From a virus, in IMG/VR virus record IMGVR_UViG_3300046532_001378, positions 1 to 21,642 of that record: DNA of 21,642 bases; one strand, given 5' to 3'. Below, piece by piece: positions 8,401 through 15,150 of this stretch. Position 1 is the first letter of the stretch. Each line of letters begins with the position of its first letter. Position numbers and translations under genes: made by a program. The notes beneath the pieces were generated by a model. The model made no database searches and was not told where the DNA came from. It worked only from the letters and a program-made list of their open reading frames with translations.

Positions 8401-10326
8401 GTTGTTTTGCTGATATAATCCTGGATAACCTTCTTTGTCTATAGTTTTAGGAATAACATCATGCCATGTCATGGTTATCATGTCTCCAGGCCAAGTATCG
8501 GTTGAAGTTATTATACCATTTTGAGAATTTCTGTAATCATGGAAAATAGTACTACCATATCCTCCTAGAGATTCGCTATATATACTTGATAGAATAACAT
8601 CTGATTGTCTACCATATCTATCACTTAATATTACTCCTACTTGATAGGTTCTGTTTTGTTTAACAGTATGGTTTTGATATTCTTTTCTTACAAAATCTTC
8701 CTTAGGTTCGTCTGCTACTGGAATTATAGGTTTTTCATTTATTGAAGTAACATAAGCTAATCTATCAGGAGAAGTATGTTTATCAATATAATTACCATAC
8801 ATTATTCTATTACCACTTGCTTCTTGCGCCAATGCTCGTATAGGAACTTTATCATAAACACGTAATAACGTAGAAGCTGGAAGAGTTTTCCAAGGTTCTC
8901 TAGATTGATAATCATAATTGTAAAAATCTGAAGTTAAATCATCAAATTCACTGGCTTCTATTGTATCTAATATATACGCAGTATTACTTTCTGAATCTTT
9001 ATAAATTATATCTATTTCTATTACTTTAAGCGTATTCCCTAAAGTGTCATAATCAATTCTATTATTATCAACAGAAGCACAAGGGATTTGTAATCCAATG
9101 TTTTGAATCTTATTCTCAAAAAAATCTACAATAGTACTATCATAAGCTCTTCCTTCGTCTCCTAATAAAGTAGTGGAAACATCTTGCACAATGTTTGGTG
9201 GAGCTACACCAGTGTTTAAAACGGGAGGAGTTACAGTTGGTAGATTATTATTAATAAAATACCCATCTTGTTTAGGAACAAAACACGCTTGAGTAAACGG
9301 AGCTAATAAAGAATATTCTCCATCATCAAATTTATATCTATAACTAAATCTAACAAATTTATCACTCAAAAAATTCTTATCTCCTGGCCAAGCAGCATCA
9401 TATAGTGGATTTGCAAAACTAAAGTAAATTAAATCTCCTTCTGCTAATGTTTGACCTTGATCTACTACTACGGTTGTACTACCTACTGGTGTATCAGGAG
9501 TGACACTAGTTATTAAAACATTATTACCTACAATATTTGGTCCCCCAGCTTTTACTCCTGGCTCTAAATTAGTATATACTCCTTCCAATTCAAAACTCAA
9601 TCCTCCTGATGGAACATCAATTTCTCCCACACAATAAACAGGTAAATATGGATCTGTTACATTTTCCATTGTAGACTTCCATTGCTCTGGTGCTGATGTT
9701 TTTTTCAACAAAGATATACACTCGAAAGGATAATACTTTGCTACTGAAATATGATCTTCATCTGTATAATACCCAGGCGCGCCATTTAAAATAAAAGGAC
9801 TATTTAAGGCTGTGTTTATGTTTATTTTTCTAGGTTGATTTCTATTATCTGTCCAAAATAATAAATCTTCTATTACATTTACTCCAGTAATAGGGTAATT
9901 TTTTGCAAAGTTTAGAAAATCACCACCTACTAATAATCCTCCAGTGTTATTAATTGCATCAAAATATGCAATGTAACTATTGTGAGCAGAAGAAGACGGA
10001 GTTATTAGTCCACTTGAGGAGTTTACTCCAGTGGTATTATTTGCTAATGTACTAGGAGAGTTATCTGTATAGTCTGTTATAAAAAAATAAATTCGGTCTC
10101 TGTCTTGATCTACAAAGTGCCCAATAATATCAAATGCACAATCATCTAGTTCAAAGCTAGTAATGAAATTTGTACCTAAAACATTTTCTAATGCTCCCAC
10201 ATCTGCAGCATCGGATCTACTAATTGAAACATTTTTACCGAATCTGTATTGTCCATTAGGAATTATTCTACCATCTAGATCTTGATTCATCTTAGACTGA
10301 ATAAATGTATTTTTTACTTCTGCCAT
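5458..10326 (-). CDS. 1622-residue tail hub/'muzzle'-type protein (P22 gp10-like stabilisation role inferred)
   Basis: This is the largest gene of the window. The N-terminus (NTFIQSKMNQDLDGRIIPNG, then ENVLGTN at 47-53) has a form I recognise from tail hub or stabilisation proteins of crAss-like and marine podoviruses. Short β-rich segments follow, for example IGHFVDQDRDRIYFFITD and EDLLFWTDNRNQPRKINI at 153-170, suggestive of propeller blades as in P22 gp10. The centre is rich in Asn, Thr, Gly, Trp and Tyr and has no membrane segment. Residues 1174-1244 hold 11 cysteines, unusual for a phage structural protein, with two more at 1332 and 1339. The gene starts 4 bp after the 413-residue ring-type gene, without Shine-Dalgarno. 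The protein would sit at the outer end of the connector and gate DNA exit, or hold fibres. A receptor-facing function for the Cys-rich part is possible but unproven. Confidence 0.82.
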   Translation of the reverse strand: MAEVKNTFIQSKMNQDLDGRIIPNGQYRFGKNVSISRSDAADVGALENVLGTNFITSFELDDCAFDIIGHFVDQDRDRIYFFITDYTDNSPSTLANNTTGVNSSSGLITPSSSAHNSYIAYFDAINNTGGLLVGGDFLNFAKNYPITGVNVIEDLLFWTDNRNQPRKININTALNSPFILNGAPGYYTDEDHISVAKYYPFECISLLKKTSAPEQWKSTMENVTDPYLPVYCVGEIDVPSGGLSFELEGVYTNLEPGVKAGGPNIVGNNVLITSVTPDTPVGSTTVVVDQGQTLAEGDLIYFSFANPLYDAAWPGDKNFLSDKFVRFSYRYKFDDGEYSLLAPFTQACFVPKQDGYFINNNLPTVTPPVLNTGVAPPNIVQDVSTTLLGDEGRAYDSTIVDFFENKIQNIGLQIPCASVDNNRIDYDTLGNTLKVIEIDIIYKDSESNTAYILDTIEASEFDDLTSDFYNYDYQSREPWKTLPASTLLRVYDKVPIRALAQEASGNRIMYGNYIDKHTSPDRLAYVTSINEKPIIPVADEPKEDFVRKEYQNHTVKQNRTYQVGVILSDRYGRQSDVILSSIYSESLGGYGSTIFHDYRNSQNGIITSTDTWPGDMITMTWHDVIPKTIDKEGYPGLYQQNNGTLIGLVDVTSSGWGCYPPFCPKICSWTLTITGAFGSTAIINIEDDGSGSLNWDSMVVISSDNTWQENEPIISIVNDTGMALLGCEFQGFTSGGRAVTLRDQNTLGWYSWKIVVKQTQQDYYNVYLPGMLAGWPHFIVGYTEAVNESGAISSINYPQGDDAVTAFTVLTGDNINKVPRNMEDPGPTQKLFGSEVKLFGRVENVKANLSGTSWTSYNRNYNPGVIPDTVPVIGNLLELNLGVNAQAGVVNAANKPTSYPTSLATCIPIHFYNGSTDPLVAKLSTKKQIGWPMFDQALSDLGMVPYLSIYETSPVISNLDIYWETSTSGLIDDLNFNIINVDNTIPTDIQDPSIDLIESQAPNTICSGTFCAIAANGTNLCDPINQTTIALIGVYTNADPSTNVMNKFQFEQILPLNEYQLKTANDPHGYFLAWADDDRRIYNFTFQVNRPAIGSSQAQNFTVTKIATVQNAAPLQGETYYFPSSPPPWDTKQSLWDCAFPMENVWKPYDPWTGNVKFAPSMVSYSDITYADNCGCCGTGDWCANGDFFTPENEWEGACYEQCDTFSLSTSDMQYRNQYDYTCWCGHINCNGSSWGGTKIGPCCTTDYGMYTGSAFASMNDPQATGLTPRWNGQLKAANGAYGSPGNIFPRNPNHGQELVWSVPRAYQVSAFFEVPMFQEGNPQLIYGADPCNEDSHLCDMEMKFRGEIVFGEVAMTKRLAPAIYNYEDDRTTIQDTYSFGGHFGIPVPGPVYYDFEYSATGTLDPQDYNGLGAGENVVGQRYMTPATGRIHYWTDLTAAAVDYPDMRNIRVTTDFSPNPKWGFYYVNEVKVDTAPGEYEVSLQQASFDWSSFLPDPSLGIGGNNAFVNPGLASPSFETWTNNAPVPDYTNNFGFLVSKGVNTMPWPVDYDHPIPPGRYVVTVRVTDRSAITNPYPSSPATQIPSGVGLYYEWDIPLVVACPFVVNNHKTNTFPTLDSTPWA
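6595..6807 (-). other. Cysteine-rich segment of the tail hub protein
   Basis: Residues 1174-1244 contain Cys at 1174, 1176, 1177, 1183, 1199, 1203, 1223, 1225, 1230, 1243 and 1244. Several are in CxCC, CxxxC and CxC spacings. This could be a metal-binding or disulfide-knotted domain inserted in an otherwise Cys-poor protein. No named zinc-binding family is evident to me. Confidence 0.7.
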
Positions 10327-10330
10327 TTAG

Positions 10331-11572
10331 TTAAAATTTAAGCCATTTTGATTTTCCTCTTAATACTTGAACGAATTCATCTAGTTTAATATTACTTAAT
10401 CTAATTTTAGCGTTTCTTAATGCAGCTCTTCTTTCTTTCTTAAAACGTTGAACAACATATTCTGGAGTGTTTATTCTTGTAGATAAAATACCGTGCAAAA
10501 TATGCATATATAATGCTGTTTCAGCCATTTTAGGAACTTTTGCATCTAAATCATATGCTAATCCATCAGTTATATATTCTATAGTTATAAGTTTTTTATG
10601 TAACACGCTACTAAATCCAAATTTGCCTTTTCGGTCATCTACCGTGAACCATCCATTTCTTTGAGCATATTCTGGAATTAATCCATATCGTTGTCCTAAT
10701 AATCTTATATCCCAATATCTATACCAATTATCTCCTAATCCTTGAGGATCAAACAGAGGATCAATAGTAAAGTCCTTATGTTGATCATCCCACCATTCTT
10801 CTGTTAAAGACGTGCCTTGAAGATTTTCTTCCCATTTATCTTGAATAGGTACTCCAATCTCGTTTTTAAACATTTCATCTAAATTAGCTGGAGTATTATC
10901 TTGTAAAGGAGTTTCATAAGGATTTATAGTCAAGTCTGTAGGATAAATAATATGTTTTATACCTGCTCTGTCAATCCACGAAAATTCTACATAATTTACA
11001 TAATCTTGAGGAATTATTATAGATAAATTATCTGGAACAGTAACCTCTTGAGACTTTATACTACGTAGTGTATCATAACTAAACTCTTGTAAACCTCTTT
11101 TTGCGTGGAAAATTACATCTCCTCTAGCTGCTTGAGAAACTAGTTTATCTTTACCTATATACATCATCATGAAGTTATTTACTATATCTTCTAAAGATAC
11201 GTATTGATATCCTCCATAATTATTCCATAATGCTGGAATTGTAATCTGAATACCTACCCATCCTATTGGCAGAGGAGCTGCGGGAATTATAGTATTTCCT
11301 TCTACTGTATATTGTAATATGTATTCTGTCCATGTGCTTCCTACTCCCACAAAAGGCCCAACCGCACTAGGAGAAGTATATATTTTAAAGTTATTTAAAG
11401 CATATTCAGGATCAGCCGGATCATAAGCTGTTGTTGAACCTATTTCTAATACTGTATTAAAATCAAAAAAGAAAGTTTCTCCTGCTATTCCATCTACTGA
11501 TAGTATAGATTGACCAGAGTAATATTGTGCATTTGTTTCATGGATTAATCCTCCATCTGGTGTATTTCCCAT
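10331..11572 (-). CDS. Connector/ring (tail tubular-type) protein with an N-terminal extension
   Basis: The protein has 413 residues. From about residue 125 it shows a pattern I recognise from marine phage connector proteins: VSLEDIVNNFMMMYIGKDKL, then VIFHAKRGLQEFSYDTLRS (153-171) and IIPQDYVNYVEFSW (186-199). The C-terminal helix-rich part ends in basic residues. These proteins are thought to form a ring below the portal, comparable to T7 gp11 or the crAss-like ring proteins. The first 120 residues are different: β-rich, Gly/Thr/Pro-containing, and apparently an extra domain in front of the usual start. The ATG at 11572 lies 6 bp after the preceding stop and no other leader fits better, so the extension is part of the gene as read. 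The link to the next, much larger hub gene is only 4 bp. The ring role is inferred from family resemblance and position. Confidence 0.78.
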   Translation of the reverse strand: MGNTPDGGLIHETNAQYYSGQSILSVDGIAGETFFFDFNTVLEIGSTTAYDPADPEYALNNFKIYTSPSAVGPFVGVGSTWTEYILQYTVEGNTIIPAAPLPIGWVGIQITIPALWNNYGGYQYVSLEDIVNNFMMMYIGKDKLVSQAARGDVIFHAKRGLQEFSYDTLRSIKSQEVTVPDNLSIIIPQDYVNYVEFSWIDRAGIKHIIYPTDLTINPYETPLQDNTPANLDEMFKNEIGVPIQDKWEENLQGTSLTEEWWDDQHKDFTIDPLFDPQGLGDNWYRYWDIRLLGQRYGLIPEYAQRNGWFTVDDRKGKFGFSSVLHKKLITIEYITDGLAYDLDAKVPKMAETALYMHILHGILSTRINTPEYVVQRFKKERRAALRNAKIRLSNIKLDEFVQVLRGKSKWLKF

Positions 11573-11578
11573 AGCTTA

Positions 11579-12373
11579 TTAAGATTTTTCGTTAATTTGT
11601 TCTTGATTCATCATTTGAGCAGCGTTTTGTACAATTTGTGGATCTCGTATAACTACTCCTGCATACATTAATATTTGTATTATTAAATCTGTTTGTTCAC
11701 TAGGATGTAATTCAAAATTAACAGAAGGTACAGGTTGATATATATAAGCACCAGCTCCTGCTTGACCTCCGGGAATAACACTATATCCCCAAATAGGATC
11801 ATTAGGTCTTCTAATACATAAAGCATCAACAGAATTACTCAATAATTCATTATCTTTTGGTCCATATATAGTAACGCGTTCAGGTAAAGCACTTACGCCG
11901 CCATTATATCCCCCAGCTTGACTATAGATAGGTTGAACTTCCGTAGGTTCAGTGTAATTGGAATTGCTTCTCAAAATCGCTTGGCCAGGATCTACTCTTT
12001 CAATAATGAATTGTTTACCTCTTTTTATGTTATTATAATATAAACTTCCAATAAAATATATTGCCTGTGTTCCATCAGGATTCAATGGCATTGTATAATG
12101 AGGTCTAGAAGGAGGAATATTTACATACGCTAGAGGAATAGTATCTTTAAATATAGACATCTTTTCATCTAAATTATCTAATCTATTTCCATATTCACTA
12201 TTGTTTTGAGGAACTCTAAATTGTTGATTAAAGTCTTCAAAATATTTCTCAAATATTTCTAGTTGAACTTGTTGACCAATTTTATTAAACTCTCTAGGAG
12301 TTATATATCCCCTTTGTTCTTTGTTTAAGATCAACAGTACTGTTTTATAAACATCATCTACATTTATTGCCAT
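11579..12373 (-). CDS. Head-tail adaptor/ring protein
   Basis: The protein has 264 residues. The N-terminus (VYKTVLLILNKEQRGYITP, then REFNKIGQQVQLEIFEKYF) is a helical signature I associate with the first connector protein of marine and crAss-like podoviruses. The middle is β-rich with Pro and Tyr, and the C-terminus (IIQILMYAGVVIRDPQIVQ) is a helix rich in hydrophobic residues. Such proteins attach to the portal and build the ring that receives the tail. The gene is the first after the terminator at 12391-12420, so its transcription needs read-through or a promoter nearby. It precedes the 413-residue ring-type gene by 6 bp, and the two probably act in one complex. The leader is A/T-rich without Shine-Dalgarno. 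The adaptor call is inference from motif memory and position; the coding call is firm. Confidence 0.78.
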   Translation of the reverse strand: MAINVDDVYKTVLLILNKEQRGYITPREFNKIGQQVQLEIFEKYFEDFNQQFRVPQNNSEYGNRLDNLDEKMSIFKDTIPLAYVNIPPSRPHYTMPLNPDGTQAIYFIGSLYYNNIKRGKQFIIERVDPGQAILRSNSNYTEPTEVQPIYSQAGGYNGGVSALPERVTIYGPKDNELLSNSVDALCIRRPNDPIWGYSVIPGGQAGAGAYIYQPVPSVNFELHPSEQTDLIIQILMYAGVVIRDPQIVQNAAQMMNQEQINEKS

Positions 12374-12390
12374 TATAATTATTTTCTTAT

Positions 12391-12420
12391 AAAAAAAAGG
12401 CGGCGATTAGGCCGCCTTAA
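12391..12420 (-). terminator. Rho-independent terminator after the 253-residue gene
   Basis: Read on the minus strand, AAGGCGGC and GCCGCCTT form an 8-bp stem with a 6-base loop, and the transcript ends in a run of eight U (A run at 12391-12398). It lies 18 bp after the stop of the 253-residue gene. The stem is far more GC-rich than its surroundings. Confidence 0.9.
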
Positions 12421-12436
12421 TTAGTATCACTTGTTA

Positions 12437-13198
12437 TTATACTTTTTTATCTATTGTTTTATAAACTTCAACTCCTTCATCTGTTTTAAACCAAGCAGCT
12501 AATGCTGAATAAGGGTTTTCATCAAATGGAATAGTAAATAGTTTACGTCCATTAGATCCCCATTTAAAAGTTCTTTGGTCTTGAGAAAGTGTTATAATAC
12601 CTGCTTCTCGAGCTTTTATTCCAAAATTTCTTAACTCTACATTTTCATCATTTAGTAATGTTAAAAATAAGATAGGGTCTCTTTTTGCAAACAATAAACA
12701 ATCTCTTTTAATTTCTTTAGAACTCATTTTAGAAACTATTGATCCTTCTTCAACTCTAAGGATTGCTTCCATATGAGAAACTTCTAGATCTCTAGCTGCA
12801 TTTAACGCATCTATTTCTATATTTAAATCTTCTAAAGCATCAATTGCTATTGCTTGAGGATTAATTTCTGCATATCTTCTTCCTAAGTGAGGATGATAAA
12901 TAGATAAAAGTTTTTGTAAAGCTTGTTTTTCTTTTGGCACATATAAAGTTCCATCTTTAAAAACAATATGCTGCATAGTACATTGTCCTTTCTGGTCTTC
13001 TACAAATACCGATTCTTGATTAGTTGCATATCTAATTTCTTTTTGTGATCCTTTTTCATTGTCAAACCAAAGTAAAGGAAAACGTCTTGTATGTTTCGAA
13101 GGTAAAGTATACGTTAATGGTGCTTTACCGTTTAAAAGATAATAATTTCTATCTTTAAGTTCCCAAGTTGGGTTTTCTGTTTTTATTTCTTCTTCCAT
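12437..13198 (-). CDS. Conserved-looking phage protein of unknown function, bracketed by terminators
   Basis: The protein has 253 residues. Residues 9-90 have β-type segments: NPTWELKDRNYYLLNGK, PLTYTLPSKHTRRFPLLWFD, IRYATNQESVFV and VFKDGTLYVPKEKQALQKLL. I have the impression of related proteins in other marine phages, but no function. Residues 115-200 are helical and charged (including EALEDL-type and DLEVSHMEAILRVEE stretches), and the C-terminus is mixed. There are no catalytic motifs, signal peptide or membrane segment. Terminators lie on both sides, so this gene may be transcribed at a level different from the capsid genes before it and the tail genes after it. Its ATG directly abuts four ATAAT repeats. 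It could be a minor head or completion protein, or a regulator of assembly; neither can be shown from sequence. Confidence 0.82.
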   Translation of the reverse strand: MEEEIKTENPTWELKDRNYYLLNGKAPLTYTLPSKHTRRFPLLWFDNEKGSQKEIRYATNQESVFVEDQKGQCTMQHIVFKDGTLYVPKEKQALQKLLSIYHPHLGRRYAEINPQAIAIDALEDLNIEIDALNAARDLEVSHMEAILRVEEGSIVSKMSSKEIKRDCLLFAKRDPILFLTLLNDENVELRNFGIKAREAGIITLSQDQRTFKWGSNGRKLFTIPFDENPYSALAAWFKTDEGVEVYKTIDKKV

Positions 13199-13216
13199 AA
13201 TATAATATAATATAAT
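13197..13216. repeat. Four perfect ATAAT repeats against the start codon
   Basis: ATAAT is repeated four times in tandem at 13197-13216; on the coding strand this reads ATTAT four times. The first copy overlaps the ATG at 13196-13198. The unstructured AT-only leader replaces any Shine-Dalgarno. Copy number could vary by replication slippage. Confidence 0.7.
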
Positions 13217-13228
13217 AAATAATTAGTT

Positions 13229-13256
13229 AAAAAAGACCCCTAATTAAAGGGGTCTT
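13229..13256 (-). terminator. Rho-independent terminator after the capsid and small protein genes
   Basis: On the minus strand, AAGACCCC and GGGGTCTT pair in an 8-bp stem with an 8-base loop and lead into six U (A run at 13229-13234). It lies 13 bp after the stop of the 124-residue gene. It probably ends or reduces the highly expressed capsid transcript. Confidence 0.9.
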
Positions 13257-13269
13257 GATAGTTTTAAAT

Positions 13270-13644
13270 TTAGGATACCTCTAACCCAGTGATAGTATAG
13301 AGCGTAGGCGCCTCTAAATACATCGTTGGAATAGAAACATTCGCAAATTCAGGTATATGATACGGATCACCAACTCCTGCTTCTAATGCAGAATTAAGAG
13401 AATCAATAGCTGATTGAGGAAGCGTACCTCCCATATCACCATCAAATTGAATCTCTAAAGTTGTTAAAGTTCCGCCTGCAGGATCTTGTATAGTAAGATC
13501 TATTACAGAAAGTGCACCAGCATTAGCATAAGCTGTGATTAGTATAGGAATGTCAACATCCACTATAATATCACCAGTTTGTATACCTCCACCACCAGTT
13601 AACTGGCTCGTGTTTGTGTTTGTGTTTATGAATTTTATAAGCAT
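13270..13644 (-). CDS. Small unknown protein after the capsid gene, candidate capsid decoration protein
   Basis: The protein has 124 residues with no cysteine and few basic residues. It is rich in Thr, Asn, Gly, Ala, Ile and Leu, and probably β-rich in its first half (IQTGDIIVDVDIPILI). The N-terminus INTNTNTS is encoded by a short 6-bp tandem repeat. A helix-like stretch (QSAIDSLNSALEAG) follows. No known family is evident. The gene lies 27 bp after the major capsid protein and before a strong terminator, so it probably shares the abundant capsid message. That is the arrangement expected of a capsid cement or decoration protein. The role is position-based inference only; a small tail or head-fibre component would fit equally. 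Confidence 0.75.
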   Translation of the reverse strand: MLIKFINTNTNTSQLTGGGGIQTGDIIVDVDIPILITAYANAGALSVIDLTIQDPAGGTLTTLEIQFDGDMGGTLPQSAIDSLNSALEAGVGDPYHIPEFANVSIPTMYLEAPTLYTITGLEVS

Positions 13645-13671
13645 AACTTTATATTTTTAATGATTAAACAA

Positions 13672-15129
13672 TTAAGCCGTAAATAATACGAAGTTATTAG
13701 CTGCTTGTACACAAAGACATCTCTCTGACAAGTAATGGACCTGCATAGCATCCAAGCTAGAAGTATAAGCACCTCCAACAGAACCAGTGATCCAAGATTT
13801 CAATCTTCTATCATCTGTTTCCGACGCTCTATATCTAACATGTAGAAAAGGTCGTCTAATGTTTTGACCAAGCATTTGATCATACACTGTTGAAGTACCA
13901 GCTGGTATCATAACACCTTTGATGTTATCAACCATACCTCTAGTAGAAGCATCATTTAAGTATTTCCAATCAGTTTTATAGAAGTCATAAGAACCTCTTC
14001 TAAATCCTGAAAATCCAAAATTTAATGCCATCTCATCGGAATTATCAAATAGACCATAAGAAGCTGAAGCAACTGAAGAATAACCTCCACCGGCTTGAGC
14101 ACCAATCATATCATCAAAATCCAAAGCTGTAGCTCTATCTAAGAAAAGCATGTTTTCTTCAATAGCACCCTGCTTATCTAATTGTTGCAATATTTGATCG
14201 AAATCTCCTAATGCACCTGTTCCTGGAGCCGCAGCACCTGAAAAACCAGCATAAACGTTTCCTCTATTTTCTAAAGCATCAAACATACCTTGAGTACCAC
14301 CACCACCTTGGGCTAATGCAGCCGAACCAGCAGCAGCAATTTCACCTTCAACAAGTGCCATTTCTAAGTAGTCTTCATATCTTAGTCTAGTTTCAGACTC
14401 AGCTTTCATATACCATAAAAATCCAGATCCTCCGTCTTCAGTAGATACTTCAACCCAGCCAATTTGTGCTGTGTCAGAACCATTTACTTCGTACTGATCT
14501 TTAATAATCATTGGTTTATTATTGAACTGTGTAAAGTTCGGAGTAACTCCACCGCCCATGCCTTCAGTTCCTTTAGCGAAATCTGAACCATAAACGAATA
14601 ATCTTAATCCTAGTGTATTTAATGGAATACCATCAGCTACGAAAGTATTGCCATCATATAAAGCAACTTGGATTGAACCTGCAGCTACACCTGGAGCTGG
14701 AGTTTGACCGTAGTTATAACCTGTATCTGTAACAATACCTTTTAGAGTAATGCCACTTGCAGGATCAAAAATAACAACAGTTTGATTAACTCTAATAACG
14801 TTTTCTCCTGCTGGAGCGTTTAACGCAATTAAACCATCTACTGCTACATCTTGATCAGCATTGTCATAAGCTATGTGTAATCTATTTTGTTCAGACCAGA
14901 TTACTTGATCTGAGGTCATTGGCATTTCTGCCCCGACCATTCTTAAGAATCCAGAGATGGTTCTATTACCATATCTTTCAACTTCTTGTTCGTATAATTC
15001 AGGTAAGTATTGTTGAGCAAAATCTGCAAAATCCCCTGCCAAAGGCTGAGTCCATTGCAAATAATTTGTCGTTAATGCTACCTGCTCGGGAAAAGGTTGT
15101 AATCCCGCATTCATTGTTGTAAACGCCAT
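13672..15129 (-). CDS. Major capsid protein (HK97-type fold expected)
   Basis: The protein has 485 residues, a usual length for HK97-fold capsid proteins. It lies after portal and scaffold-like genes, as expected. The N-terminus (DFADFAQQYLPELYEQEV, then NRTISGFLRMVGAEMP and IWSEQNRLHIAYDN) and the C-terminus (RRLKSWITGSVGGAY, then LDAMQVHYLSERCLCVQ and NNFVLF) match patterns I recall from capsid proteins of marine Bacteroidota phages. A Gly/Ala-rich region at about residues 265-320 resembles a flexible loop. There is no N-terminal protease or delta-domain of great length, which fits a separate scaffold gene. The leader on the coding strand is almost pure A (seven A directly before ATG) and lacks Shine-Dalgarno, as in strongly expressed Bacteroidota genes. 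By eye its codons look less AT-rich than its neighbours. The fold is inferred, not tested. Confidence 0.88.
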   Translation of the reverse strand: MAFTTMNAGLQPFPEQVALTTNYLQWTQPLAGDFADFAQQYLPELYEQEVERYGNRTISGFLRMVGAEMPMTSDQVIWSEQNRLHIAYDNADQDVAVDGLIALNAPAGENVIRVNQTVVIFDPASGITLKGIVTDTGYNYGQTPAPGVAAGSIQVALYDGNTFVADGIPLNTLGLRLFVYGSDFAKGTEGMGGGVTPNFTQFNNKPMIIKDQYEVNGSDTAQIGWVEVSTEDGGSGFLWYMKAESETRLRYEDYLEMALVEGEIAAAGSAALAQGGGGTQGMFDALENRGNVYAGFSGAAAPGTGALGDFDQILQQLDKQGAIEENMLFLDRATALDFDDMIGAQAGGGYSSVASASYGLFDNSDEMALNFGFSGFRRGSYDFYKTDWKYLNDASTRGMVDNIKGVMIPAGTSTVYDQMLGQNIRRPFLHVRYRASETDDRRLKSWITGSVGGAYTSSLDAMQVHYLSERCLCVQAANNFVLFTA

Positions 15130-15150
15130 TTTTTTTGTTTTATCGTTTTT
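15130..15150 (-). promoter_or_regulatory. A-rich, Shine-Dalgarno-free leader of the capsid gene
   Basis: On the coding strand seven A lie directly before the ATG, preceded by further A-rich sequence (AAAACGATAAAAC). No AGGAGG-like element is present. A-rich, unstructured leaders of this kind drive strong initiation in Bacteroidota. It decides the start at 15129. Confidence 0.55.
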
